This document shows, in pieces, positions 18,292 to 26,840 of a stretch of DNA of 64,000 nt. How positions within the stretch are numbered: the stretch's first letter is position 1; each line of letters begins with the position of its first letter. This stretch comes from Rothia halotolerans. GTDB lineage: Bacteria > Actinomycetota > Actinomycetes > Actinomycetales > Micrococcaceae. A model generated the notes under the pieces. That model made no database searches, was not told the DNA's origin, and saw nothing but the letters and a program-made list of their open reading frames with translations. A program made the translations under genes and the position numbers. Location of the stretch: NCBI RefSeq assembly GCF_004136635.1, contig NZ_NOIU01000001.1, positions 868,001-932,000 on the forward strand. The letters are read 5' to 3'.

Positions 18292-18873
18292 TCAGAAGGA
18301 GGGTCCCGAGGGGACGCTCCACTCATCGATGACCTGATCGAGGGTGGTCAGGTCCACCTGCCGGTCCTCGACCAGCTGGTTCAGCGCGGCCTCCTGGTAG
18401 TGGGGTCTGCTGTCGGCGATCGCGTCGGTGACGATCGTGGTGCGGACGTTCCGGGCGTACGCATCGCGGGCCGTCTGCGCGATGCATCCGCTCGTGGTGA
18501 CACCGGCCAGGAACACGTGCGCCACGCCGAAGTTCTTCAGCCGCAGCTCCAGGTCGGTGGCGAACCACGCGCTGTCACGGGTCTTCTCCACCCGCGTCAC
18601 GTCCTCGGTGCTCAGTCCCTCGACCAGCTCGGTGGAGGAGTCGCCGTGGAAGAGGTACCCCTGGCCGTCGTCGAGCATGCTGAGCGTCCACGTCGAGCGG
18701 TCGCGGCTGTGCTCGGTGGTGATCAGGAAGACGGGGACTCCCACCGCCTTGGCGGCCTCCGAGAGACGGTTCGCGGCGTCCACGAGGTCCGTCTTCCTCC
18801 CCTTCATCTCCTCCGCCTGGAAGAAGCCCTCCTGCAGATCGATGATCAGCAGAGCCGATTTCACGTGGTCCAT
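18292..18873 (-). CDS. Isochorismatase-family cysteine hydrolase
   Basis: The protein has 193 residues. The catalytic triad of the family is visible: D12 in ALLIIDLQEGFF, K97 in VEKTRDSAW and C130 in AGVTTSGCIAQT, with the non-prolyl cis-peptide region VTTSGC. It is compact and cytoplasmic and resembles nicotinamidase/YcaC-type hydrolases acting on amides. It stands alone, convergent to the preceding hypothetical gene, so the context does not define the substrate. Confidence 0.9.
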   Translation of the reverse strand: MDHVKSALLIIDLQEGFFQAEEMKGRKTDLVDAANRLSEAAKAVGVPVFLITTEHSRDRSTWTLSMLDDGQGYLFHGDSSTELVEGLSTEDVTRVEKTRDSAWFATDLELRLKNFGVAHVFLAGVTTSGCIAQTARDAYARNVRTTIVTDAIADSRPHYQEAALNQLVEDRQVDLTTLDQVIDEWSVPSGPSF

Positions 18874-19053
18874 CTCCTCGGGTCGTCGGACGAGCGTCCC
18901 GGCCCGGGGCGCTCCCCGGTGCCTGCGCCCCCGAGAGCGATGTTACTCGCCGGTGCGGCGTCCCCAGAAGCACTCCCGGGCCGGAATCTTCCGCGACCTC
19001 AGCGCTCGGCCCGGAATCTCCGCAGGCTCAGCGCCGCTCGCCCTCTTCCAGGC

Positions 19054-19806
19054 TCATCCCCCATCCGAGGAGCCACCGCGGAACAGGAGGTTCCGCCACG
19101 GGGCCTGTTCCACCACCTTCCAGCCGGCGGGCGCGGCCTCGCGGAGCTCCGCGGCCGTGAAGCTGCGCCGCACCGAGATCATCCCGTCCACGCGGACGAA
19201 GGAGGCGCGGCGCGGGGGCCGCAGGAGCAGGGGCGCCGTCCCCAGGGCGTAGAGGCGGTAGGCCCAGGGGCTGCGCCGGATGTCGCTGTGCACGACGACG
19301 CCCCTCGCCAGGTGCGCGGAATCCTCCAGAAGCTGCCGGAACGCGGGTCCTCGCAGGTGATGCAGCACGTGGTTGGAGATCACGGCGTCGAATCTCCGCC
19401 CCTGGGACACCAGCTCGCCGCTGCCGGCCCGCAGGAACTCGACGCCGTCCGGGCCCGGCCGCGCGGCGGCCCACGCGTGGGCGCGCTCGTCGGGGTCGAT
19501 GCCGGTCACCCGTAGGTCCAGCCCGTCCCGCCGGGCCCAGCGGGCGAGCGAGCGGGCGACGTCGCCCCCTCCCGACCCGATGTCCAGCAGCGTGGCGGTG
19601 CGCCCACGGGGGAGGCGGGGGCGCAGCAGCCGCACGTACGTCCGGCGCCATCCCGCGACCATCGCGTTGACGAAGCGGAAGTCGGCGTAGGTGCGGTTCA
19701 GCGCGGCGAGGTCGCACCCGGCGTCGTCCATGAGCTCCACGGCATCCTCGTCCCGGTGCCGCAGGTCGGAGAGGAGGAGGGCCGCCGGGTCCCGGCCGGG
19801 GGTCAT
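19054..19806 (-). CDS. Class I SAM-dependent methyltransferase coupled to the type III PKS
   Basis: The protein has 250 residues starting MTPGRDPAALLL; the ATG overlaps the PKS stop codon by 4 nt. The SAM motif I is LLDIGSGGGDVARSLAR, with the acidic motif II in VTGIDPDERAHAW and motif IV around FDAVISNHVLHHL. The N-terminal NRTYADFRFVNAMVAGW matches methyltransferases adjacent to actinobacterial type III PKS genes. By context it probably O- or C-methylates the aromatic product of the PKS; that is inference. Confidence 0.88.
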   Translation of the reverse strand: MTPGRDPAALLLSDLRHRDEDAVELMDDAGCDLAALNRTYADFRFVNAMVAGWRRTYVRLLRPRLPRGRTATLLDIGSGGGDVARSLARWARRDGLDLRVTGIDPDERAHAWAAARPGPDGVEFLRAGSGELVSQGRRFDAVISNHVLHHLRGPAFRQLLEDSAHLARGVVVHSDIRRSPWAYRLYALGTAPLLLRPPRRASFVRVDGMISVRRSFTAAELREAAPAGWKVVEQAPWRNLLFRGGSSDGG

Positions 19807-21083
19807 CGGGTCTTCCTCATCAGCGCGGTCTCCACGGTGAGGCCGGGGCCGAAGGCCATGCCGCAGACCAGCTCCTCGTCCGCGTCCATGGGCGCCCGGA
19901 GGATCTCGCGGAGCACGAAGAGGACGGTCGCGCTGCTCATGTTGCCGTAGTCCCGGAGCACGGCGCGGGAGGGCTCGAGCTGCTCGGGGCTCAGGCCGAG
20001 GGTCTCCTCGACCTTGTCGAGGATGCTGCGCCCGCCCGGGTGGATCGCCCAGTGGCGCACGGCGGTCCGGTCCTCGCCCACCAGCGGCGCCGTCGCCTCC
20101 TCGATGTGGGTCCCGATGATCTGCGGGACGTAGGAGCCCAGCACCATCTCGAAGCCGAGGTCGCCGATGCTCCAGGCCATCTCCTCCCCGCCGGTGGGGG
20201 TCACCGTGGTCTCGAAGCGGTCCAGGTGCAGGACCGGGGCGGGGGCCTCGCCGGCGGGAGCCTGCGCCGTGCCGGGAGCCGGCACGGCGCCAGAGGCCAG
20301 GACCGCGTCGGGCCCCGTGACCACCGCCGCCGCCGCGCCGTCGGCGAACAGCGAGGCACCGCGGATGGTGTCCGGGTCCTCCGCCGTCCGCAGGTGGATG
20401 CTGCACAGCTCGGCGCACACCACCAGCACGACGGCGCTGGGGTCCGCGCCGCAGATCTCCGCGGCCTGGCGCAGGGCCGGGAACGCCGCGCAGCACCCCA
20501 TGAAGCCGAGGTGGGAGCGCTTCACCGACGCCGGCAGCCCGAGGCCGCGCACCACGTCCAGATCCGGGCCGGGCGCGTAGAATCCGGTGCAGGAGGCGGT
20601 GACCAGGTGCGTGACCGCGCCCGGCTCGAGGCCCGGGCAGGCCTCGACGGCGCGCCGGGCGGCGCCGACGAAGAGGCCGGGCGCCTCGCGGGCGTAGAAG
20701 GCGTTGCGGGCACCGGTGCTGGGGGCGAGGACCTCGCGGGTGCGGACGTCGAAGAAGAGGGGCTCGACGGCGTCGGGGGCGGGATCTCCGGCGGGGCCGG
20801 GCGCGGGCCCTCCGGCAGCCTCGGCCCCCGCGGCCGCGGCGGCCGAGGCTCCACCGCCCGGCGCCGCGGCGCCCGAAGTCCCGCCGTCCGAGGCCGCGGC
20901 CAGTCCCAGCTCCGCCACCGCCGTATGGCGCCGCTCGATCCCCGAGTGGTCGAATGCCGCCCTGATCAGGCGTTTCGCGAGCGCGCTGATCCCCGGCTGC
21001 TCGGCGAAGACATTGCGCAGCTCCTCCTGGCGGAGGGAGACGGGCGGGACGGCGATCTCGATGGATCTCAGGACAGCGGGCAT
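19803..21083 (-). CDS. Type III polyketide synthase (chalcone/stilbene synthase family)
   Basis: This is a 426-residue homodimeric ketosynthase-type enzyme. The catalytic triad is intact: C165 (LVTASCTGFYAPGPD), H348 (WAIHPGGRSILD) and N381 (DYGNMSSATVLF). It should extend an acyl-CoA with malonyl-CoA and cyclise to a resorcinol, pyrone or quinol. It is longer than the usual 350-390 residues because of an Ala/Gly/Pro-rich insertion at about 61-105 and a second short one at about 263-283. The coupled methyltransferase follows. The product is not predictable from sequence alone; membrane phenolic lipids are common in the group. Confidence 0.93.
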   Translation of the reverse strand: MPAVLRSIEIAVPPVSLRQEELRNVFAEQPGISALAKRLIRAAFDHSGIERRHTAVAELGLAAASDGGTSGAAAPGGGASAAAAAGAEAAGGPAPGPAGDPAPDAVEPLFFDVRTREVLAPSTGARNAFYAREAPGLFVGAARRAVEACPGLEPGAVTHLVTASCTGFYAPGPDLDVVRGLGLPASVKRSHLGFMGCCAAFPALRQAAEICGADPSAVVLVVCAELCSIHLRTAEDPDTIRGASLFADGAAAAVVTGPDAVLASGAVPAPGTAQAPAGEAPAPVLHLDRFETTVTPTGGEEMAWSIGDLGFEMVLGSYVPQIIGTHIEEATAPLVGEDRTAVRHWAIHPGGRSILDKVEETLGLSPEQLEPSRAVLRDYGNMSSATVLFVLREILRAPMDADEELVCGMAFGPGLTVETALMRKTR

Positions 21084-21272
21084 AGCTCATTCTTTCCCTC
21101 CGGCTGGACGGGCGCAACGGCGACGCGGCCTCCGGGAAGAGCGCCTCCCCGCGGCCCACCGACCCGTCCCGGTCTGGGACGGGCGCAGGATCAGCGCCGA
21201 AGCAACGCGGAAAGCCGCCGGGGCGAAGACCCCATGGGGCCCGCCCCGGCGGCTCCCGCCCCCGCCCGGGAG

Positions 21273-22697
21273 CTAGCGCGACTCGTCGAACTGGTTGACG
21301 GTCCCTGCCCCCGTGGCGGCCGCGCCGCGGATCGGGAGGCTGTTCGTCTCGATGTCCTCCAGCGAGCGCCCGCGGGTCTCCGGCACCCTGGCCCGGACGA
21401 AGATGACCCCGAGGAGGCAGATGACGCCGAAGATCGCGAACACGGCCTCCTGGGGCATCGATGCGGTCATGATCGGGAAGAGCAGCCCCACGGCGAAGGA
21501 GCCGATCCAGTTGAAGGAGGAGGCGACGCCGGACGCCCGCCCCCGGATGGCCAGCGGGAAGATCTCCCCCACGATGACCCACGTCAGCGGCGCCCAGGTG
21601 AAGGAGTAGAACGCCACGTAGATGCTGAGGAAGATCACGATCATCATGGGGTCGGCATCCGCGATGAGCGTGTTGAGGAGAGCGGGGAGGAGGAAGGACA
21701 GGCCCATGACCGTGCCTCCCACGGTCAGCAGCAGCCGCCGGTTGAACTTGTCGGCGATGAGCAGGAACAGCAGGGAGCCCAGCACGAGGATGACGCCCTG
21801 GATGATGGGCCACAGCAGCGCCGAGCTGGCGGAGTTCCCGGTGGCGTTCTCCACGATCAGCGGGATGTAGTAGAAGATCGCGTTGGCGCCCTGGAACTGC
21901 TGGAACGCCGCGACCCCCACGCCGGCGATCACGAGATAGCGGTACTTGCCGTCGAGGAGTGAGGCGAAGGAGGTCCTCGCGGCGGACCGCTCCTCCCTCC
22001 GCGCCATGTCCTTGATCGTCGCGACCTCGCGCTGGGCCTCCTGGGGGCTCCGGATGTATCCGAGGACCCTCAGCGCCTCCTGCTCGCGGCCGTGCTTGAT
22101 GAGGAACCGGGGGGACTCAGGCAGCCGCAGGACGCCGAAGTACAGGACGATGGCCGGCAGCGCCGCCATCGCGAGCATGGTCCGCCAGGCCCAGGTCTCG
22201 GGGAGGTCCTTCAGGAGGAAGTCCACGATGTAGGAGAGCAGCATCCCCGAGACGATCATCGTCTGGTTCAGCCCGGAGAGCCTGCCCCGCAGCCGCGCGG
22301 GCGCCAGCTCGGACATGTAGGCGGGGACCAGGGCGGAGGCCGCGCCGACCGCCAGGCCCAGGAGGATCCTGACCAGCACCAGGTACAGGGCACCGTCGTG
22401 CGGCGCCATGCCGCAGAGGATCGAGCCCAGCACGAAGACCAGCGCCGAGGCCAGGATCATCTTGCGCCGGCCGAACCGGTCCGAGAGCTGCCCGGCCAGG
22501 GCCCCGCCGAAGATCGCGCCGAACATGACGCCGGAGGTCACCCAGCCGATCACGGCCGCCTCGTCGTAGAGGCCCCAGTCGCTCTGGAGGAACGGCAGGG
22601 CGCCGGTCATGACGCCGATGTCGTAGCCGAAGAGGATCCCTCCGAAGGATCCGAAGAAGTATATGAACCTGCTGGAGACTTTCTTCTCTTGCTCCAT
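21273..22697 (-). CDS. Sugar-porter MFS transporter, probable L-arabinose:H+ symporter
   Basis: The protein has 474 residues and twelve predicted helices. Sugar-porter signatures are present: GGILFGYDIGVMTGALPF in helix 1, DRFGRRKMI after helix 2, PAYMSELAPARLRGRL in helix 4-5, PESPRFL before the central loop, and PETRGRSLEDIE at the end. Similar to AraE/XylE/GalP. It is transcribed in the same direction as the LacI-family gene and lies next to araBDA; a palindromic operator sits 240 nt upstream. Arabinose as substrate is inferred from this context. Its start is preceded by GCGAGGAGTGGAAA. Confidence 0.88.
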   Translation of the reverse strand: MEQEKKVSSRFIYFFGSFGGILFGYDIGVMTGALPFLQSDWGLYDEAAVIGWVTSGVMFGAIFGGALAGQLSDRFGRRKMILASALVFVLGSILCGMAPHDGALYLVLVRILLGLAVGAASALVPAYMSELAPARLRGRLSGLNQTMIVSGMLLSYIVDFLLKDLPETWAWRTMLAMAALPAIVLYFGVLRLPESPRFLIKHGREQEALRVLGYIRSPQEAQREVATIKDMARREERSAARTSFASLLDGKYRYLVIAGVGVAAFQQFQGANAIFYYIPLIVENATGNSASSALLWPIIQGVILVLGSLLFLLIADKFNRRLLLTVGGTVMGLSFLLPALLNTLIADADPMMIVIFLSIYVAFYSFTWAPLTWVIVGEIFPLAIRGRASGVASSFNWIGSFAVGLLFPIMTASMPQEAVFAIFGVICLLGVIFVRARVPETRGRSLEDIETNSLPIRGAAATGAGTVNQFDESR

Positions 22698-22936
22698 TTT
22701 CCACTCCTCGCGGGGAACCGGAGTTCGCCCCTCATGGTCCGAGGATCGCCGTGATCCTTCGAGTTGTCGGTGCGGCCCGCCTCGCGGCCGGAGCGGTCGG
22801 CGATTCTGTGCCGGTGCGCTGCCGAGGGGCCGGGCGTCGGTGCGACGTCGTCCCTCGTCTCACAACAGCCGTCCTCGCTGACACGCTGCCTCTTCCGGGT
22901 GGGGCCTCGAGCGTCTAACCCTGATGGAGAAGCAGG

Positions 22937-22952
22937 AAGTTAGCGCTAACAT
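22937..22952. promoter_or_regulatory. LacI-family operator upstream of the sugar transporter
   Basis: It contains the perfect 12-bp palindrome GTTAGCGCTAAC at 22939-22950 with a central CG, typical for LacI-family binding. A near copy (TGTTAGCGTTAACA) occurs at 24340 before araB. The pair brackets the regulator gene, so both are probably bound by it. Confidence 0.75.
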
Positions 22953-23028
22953 TTATGATGTGATGTAGCCTAGCCCACAGTTTTTCAGGATGTCAACGCT
23001 CACATTTTGGGGCGTCGAAGGCCCGCCG

Positions 23029-23045
23029 CGCCCCTGGGAGGGGCG
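23029..23045 (-). terminator. Short hairpin after the LacI-family gene
   Basis: A 7-bp perfect stem (23029-23035 with 23039-23045) lies about 40 nt past the stop codon in the reading direction of the regulator gene. There is no marked T-run on the minus strand. Confidence 0.35.
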
Positions 23046-23080
23046 GCCTCAGGGCATCCCGCGGCCCGGCGGCGGCGCGG

Positions 23081-24100
23081 TCAGCCGCAGGCGGAGGCAG
23101 TCGACCCCCGTCGCGACAAGGTGGGCGGCACCGGCGTCAGGTCGGCCTCCTGGCCGTCGACCTCGGCCATCACGGCCTCTACGACCCGGTGGCCCAGCTC
23201 CGTGAAGTCCTGACGCACCGTGGTCAGCGAGGGGGTGAAGAACTCCGCCTCCGGGATGTCGTCGAAGCCGACCACGGAGACCCGGCCGGGGACTTCCACT
23301 CGCGCCTCGTGGAGGGCCGAGAGCAGGCCCAGCGCCATGGCGTCGTTGGCCGCGAACACCGCCAGGGCCCCTTCGGGCTCGGCCCGCTCCGCGATCTCCC
23401 GCCCCAGCCGGTAGCCGCTGGCCGGCGTCCAGTCGCCGTGCACGACCACCGGGTCGACGCCCGCCGCGGCGCACTCCTCGACCGCCCCCTTGGTCCGCTG
23501 GGCGGCATCCACCCAGCGCTCCGGCCCCGAGAGCAGCACGATGCGCCGGTGCCCCAGCTCGAGCAGATGGCGCACGGCGAGGCGGGCCCCCTCGTTCTGG
23601 TCGACGCTCATCGTCGCCAGGGAGGGCAGCTCATGAGGGTCGGGCCCGACGACGATCACCGGCACGTCGACGCTCAACGAGGACAGGTAGCGCATCACGT
23701 CCTCCTGCGCCGCGATCACGACGATCGCCTCCACGGCCCGGTCCAGGCAGACGCCGATGGCGTTCTCGAACTCCTGCTGCGCCCCCTCCCTGATCGTGGC
23801 GAGCAGGGTGGTGTAGCTGCGATGCCGGGCCGCCTCCTCGATCCCGGCCAGCGTGCTGGTGGGGCCGTAGAGGAAGGAGCCCGCGGCGATGACGCCGAGC
23901 AGCCCGGAACGGCGCGTCACGAGGGTGCGGGCGGCGTTGTTCCGCCGGTACCCCAGCTCCGCGATGGCCGCCTCGATGCGCTCCTTGGTCTGGGGGCGCA
24001 CCCCTGCGAAGCCGTTGATGACCCGCGAGACGGTCTGATGGGAGACGCCGGCGTGCTGGGCGACCTCGGCCATGCTGGGACGACGATTCCGCTTCTCCAT
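23081..24100 (-). CDS. LacI-family transcriptional regulator of the arabinose locus
   Basis: The protein has 339 residues starting MEKRNRRPSMAEVAQHAGVSHQTVSRVINGF; the open frame extends further upstream without support, and the ribosome binding site is weak. The N-terminal helix-turn-helix (about 9-30) and the hinge helix NNAARTLVTRRS are typical of LacI. The periplasmic-binding-protein-like sensor domain follows (GLLGVIAAGSFLYGPTSTL; VSVVGFDDIPEAEFFTPSLTTVRQDF). The likely inducer is L-arabinose or an araBDA intermediate. It lies between the transporter and araBDA, with matching operators on both sides, so it should repress both units. Confidence 0.9.
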   Translation of the reverse strand: MEKRNRRPSMAEVAQHAGVSHQTVSRVINGFAGVRPQTKERIEAAIAELGYRRNNAARTLVTRRSGLLGVIAAGSFLYGPTSTLAGIEEAARHRSYTTLLATIREGAQQEFENAIGVCLDRAVEAIVVIAAQEDVMRYLSSLSVDVPVIVVGPDPHELPSLATMSVDQNEGARLAVRHLLELGHRRIVLLSGPERWVDAAQRTKGAVEECAAAGVDPVVVHGDWTPASGYRLGREIAERAEPEGALAVFAANDAMALGLLSALHEARVEVPGRVSVVGFDDIPEAEFFTPSLTTVRQDFTELGHRVVEAVMAEVDGQEADLTPVPPTLSRRGSTASACG

Positions 24101-24426
24101 GCCGTTCAGCCCCCTGTGCTCGCCGGCGCCCGAGTGCACGCCCTGCAACACCTCAGGGTATCTCAGCACCCGGCGCGACTGCGCCGGAACGGCGCCCGGC
24201 CACCAGGGCGGCTCGGCCGCACGCGCCCCACCCCGCCCCTCGAGCACAGCCGCCTCCCCCAGGCGGCCCCCGGCTGAAGGCGCCGTCATGCCCTTGCGAG
24301 GGACCCGATGATGATGCAGGATGAGAGGCGCACCACAAATGTTAGCGTTAACAAACAGCGAGGAGACCGGCCCATGCGGATCTGGAACCCTGACTCGAGA
24401 GCATGCGGACCCCGAGGAGCACGGTC
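24101..24426. promoter_or_regulatory. Divergent promoter region of lacI-type gene and araBDA
   Basis: This is 326 nt. It carries the operator at 24340-24353 and an AT-rich segment around it (24335-24360) where the araB promoter should lie. The remaining GC-rich part has open frames continuous with the regulator gene, but they look like non-coding extension. No other gene is seen. Confidence 0.5.
24340..24353. promoter_or_regulatory. LacI-family operator upstream of araB
   Basis: TGTTAGCGTTAACA is a near-perfect palindrome sharing GTTAGCG-TAAC with the site at 22937-22952. It is 74 nt before the araB start, where bound repressor would block transcription. Confidence 0.75.
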
Positions 24427-26076
24427 ATGAGCGCCCCTTCGGACACGGCGGGGCACCGGCAGGACATCGAGGCCGGCCGGACCGTCCTGGGGATCGAGCT
24501 CGGCTCCACCCGCATCAAGGCCTGCCTGGTCTCCCCCGACGGCGTCGTGCTGACGACGGGGGAGCACAGGTGGGAGAACCACTGGATGGAAGGTCACTGG
24601 ACGTACCCCCTGGAGGAGGTGTGGACCGGCCTCGCCGCCTGCTACGAGGACATGGCGCAGCGGGCCGAGGACGCCTTCGGGGCGAGGCCGGGCAGCTTCG
24701 CGGCCCTGGGGATCTCGGCGATGATGCACGGCTACCTGGCCTTCGACTCCGCCGGCGAGCTGCTCGTGCCGTTCCGCACCTGGCGGGACACGACCACCGG
24801 TCCCGCCGCCCGGGAGCTGTCCGAGCGGCTGGGGACCAACATCCCGCTCCGCTGGTCCGTGGCGCATCTGCGCCAGGCGATGCTGGACGAGGAGCCTCAC
24901 GTATCCCGCCTGGAGCACCTGACGACGCTGGCGGGGTACGTCCACTGGAAGCTGACCGGGCGGCGGGTGCTCGGCGTCGGCGACGCCTCCGGCATGTTCC
25001 CGGTCGACGACGCCGGCCGCGGCTACGACCGCCGCCGCATGGACCTGCTCCGCGAGCTGGTCGGGGACAGCCTGCCCGTCGACGTCGCGGAGGTGTTCCC
25101 CGAGGTCCTGCGGGCCGGCGAGCCCGCCGGCACCCTCACCGCCGAGGGCGCCCTGCTCCTCGACCCCTCCGGGCGACTGGCTCCCGGTGTCGCGCTGTGC
25201 CCTCCCGAGGGGGACGCCGGCACCGGGATGGTCGCGACCAACGCGGTGCGCGCCCGGAGCGGCAACGTCAGCGTCGGAACCAGCATCTTCGCGATGGTCG
25301 TCCTGGACCGCCGGCTGGACGGCGGCCCTCCCGAGATCGACCTGGTCGCCACCCCTGCGGGGGCGCCCGTCGCCATGGTGCACTGCAACAACGGAGCCGA
25401 TGAGCTGAGCCGTTGGGTGGAGCTGTTCGCCGAGGTCGCCCTGGCCTTCGGCACGCGCCGCACGGTCGATCCCGACGAGGCGTACGCGGCCATCCTCACC
25501 GAGGCGCTCAGCGGAGAGGCCGACGCCGGCGGCCTCCTCGCCTTCAACACCACCTCCGGCGAGCCGGTGCTCGGCCTGGAGGACGGCCGGGCCCTGACGG
25601 TCCGGGCGCCTGGCAGCTCCCTCTCCCTCTCGAACTTCATGCGGGCCCAGGTCTACTCGGCCTTCGCGGCCCTGGCCATCGGACTGGAGCTGCTCGACGG
25701 CGAGGGCACCGCGCCCGAGGCCCTCCACGCCCACGGCGGCCTGTTCCGGACCGCCGGCGTCGCGCAGCGGTTCCTCGCCGCGGCCACCGGGACGCCGGTC
25801 GCCGTGTCCCGGGGCGCCTCCGAGGGCGGGGCGTGGGGAATCGCCCTGCTCGCCGCCTACCTGGACCACGCCGGCTCCTCACTCGAGGACTACCTCCAGG
25901 ACGTCGTCTTCCTCCACGCCGAGACCCACGTGGTGGATCCCCGCGACGGGGACGTCGAGGGCTTCCGGAGGTACCTCTCCCGCTACCGGGAGGCCCTGGA
26001 GCTCCAGAGGACCGCGGCGGCCACCGTGAACGCACCCGAGCGCCCGACCCAGAACCCCGAGGAGCAGCATGCCTGA
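24427..26076 (+). CDS. araB: Ribulokinase-type FGGY carbohydrate kinase
   Basis: The protein has 549 residues; the ATG follows GAGGAGCACGGTC (an ATG at 24403 lacks a site). The FGGY kinase fold is shown by the phosphate-1 motif TVLGIELGSTRIKACLVSPDG, the catalytic region with RTWRDTTTG, the nucleotide site DAGTGMVATNAVRARSGNVSVGTS, and the C-terminal ALHAHGGLFRTAGVAQRFLAAATG. By context it phosphorylates L-ribulose. It is somewhat distant from the E. coli AraB type and could be annotated as xylulokinase from similarity alone. Its end overlaps araD by 8 nt. Confidence 0.85.
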   Translation: MSAPSDTAGHRQDIEAGRTVLGIELGSTRIKACLVSPDGVVLTTGEHRWENHWMEGHWTYPLEEVWTGLAACYEDMAQRAEDAFGARPGSFAALGISAMMHGYLAFDSAGELLVPFRTWRDTTTGPAARELSERLGTNIPLRWSVAHLRQAMLDEEPHVSRLEHLTTLAGYVHWKLTGRRVLGVGDASGMFPVDDAGRGYDRRRMDLLRELVGDSLPVDVAEVFPEVLRAGEPAGTLTAEGALLLDPSGRLAPGVALCPPEGDAGTGMVATNAVRARSGNVSVGTSIFAMVVLDRRLDGGPPEIDLVATPAGAPVAMVHCNNGADELSRWVELFAEVALAFGTRRTVDPDEAYAAILTEALSGEADAGGLLAFNTTSGEPVLGLEDGRALTVRAPGSSLSLSNFMRAQVYSAFAALAIGLELLDGEGTAPEALHAHGGLFRTAGVAQRFLAAATGTPVAVSRGASEGGAWGIALLAAYLDHAGSSLEDYLQDVVFLHAETHVVDPRDGDVEGFRRYLSRYREALELQRTAAATVNAPERPTQNPEEQHA

Positions 26077-26785
26077 GACCGATATCCACGACCTTCCCCC
26101 CGCGATCCAGCGCTCCCTGCTGGAGGCCCGCGAACGAGTCGCCCGCCTCCACGCGGAGCTCCCCCGCTGGAACCTCGTGGTCTGGACCGCCGGCAACGTC
26201 TCCGAACGGGTGGTCGTGAGGGGAGACGGGCGGCCGAGCGCCGAGGACCTGCTGGTCATCAAGCCCTCCGGCGTCTCCTACGACCAGCTCTCCGCCGAGG
26301 CGATGGTCGTGTGCGACCTCCGCGGGAGGCTCCTCGACGGCACGCGCAGCCCCTCCTCCGACACCGCGGCGCACGCCTACGTCTACCGCCGCATGCCCGA
26401 GGTGGGCGGGGTGGTCCACACCCACTCCTCGTACGCCACCGCCTGGGCGGCCCGCGGCGAGCCGATCCCCTGCGCCCTGACCATGATGGGCGACGAGTTC
26501 GGCGGCGAGGTGCCCGTGGGGCCCCTGGCGATCATCGGCGACGACTCGATCGGCCGGGGGATCGTGGAGACCCTGAGCGGCCACCGCTCGCCCGCGGTCC
26601 TCATGAGGAACCACGGGCCGTTCACCATCGGCCCGAGCGCGGAGGCGGCGGTCAAGGCCGCCGTGATGGTGGAGGAGGTCGCCAAGACGGTGCACCTGGC
26701 GCGCCAGCACGGCGAGCCGCTGCCGATCCCCGAGGAGGTCGTGGACCGCCTCTATGAGCGATACCAGAACGTCTACGGACGATGA
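26069..26785 (+). CDS. araD: L-ribulose-5-phosphate 4-epimerase
   Basis: The protein has 238 residues beginning behind GAGGAGCAGC and overlapping araB. Class II aldolase fold: [11 protein letters not shown] near the N terminus, PSGVSYDQL, and the zinc-binding [14 protein letters not shown], followed by [10 protein letters not shown] with the third zinc His. It interconverts L-ribulose-5-P and D-xylulose-5-P, linking arabinose to the pentose phosphate pathway. The zinc ligands and length match AraD. Confidence 0.93.
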   Translation: MPETDIHDLPPAIQRSLLEARERVARLHAELPRWNLVVWTAGNVSERVVVRGDGRPSAEDLLVIKPSGVSYDQLSAEAMVVCDLRGRLLDGTRSPSSDTAAHAYVYRRMPEVGGVVHTHSSYATAWAARGEPIPCALTMMGDEFGGEVPVGPLAIIGDDSIGRGIVETLSGHRSPAVLMRNHGPFTIGPSAEAAVKAAVMVEEVAKTVHLARQHGEPLPIPEEVVDRLYERYQNVYGR

Positions 26786-26840
26786 GCCGCCGGAGCACGC
26801 CCCCGTCCGGCCCCGACACCAACCAAGGAGCAGCAATCCG

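Larger units (their letters stand above)
22698..23080. promoter_or_regulatory. Intergenic region between the sugar transporter and the LacI-family gene
   Basis: This is 383 nt. It holds the LacI-type operator at 22937-22952, an AT-rich stretch just beside it (about 22950-23010), and a hairpin near 23029 that probably ends the regulator transcript. I see no gene in it. Confidence 0.5.

Noticed and set aside
20040-21962. 640-codon plus-strand frame across the PKS and the sugar transporter
   Set aside because: It spans two clear minus-strand genes and the gap between them, and its translation is low-complexity Arg/Gly/Asp sequence.
24403-24426. Upstream ATG as start of araB
   Set aside because: The GAGGAG site is between this ATG and the one at 24427, so only the latter is correctly spaced.
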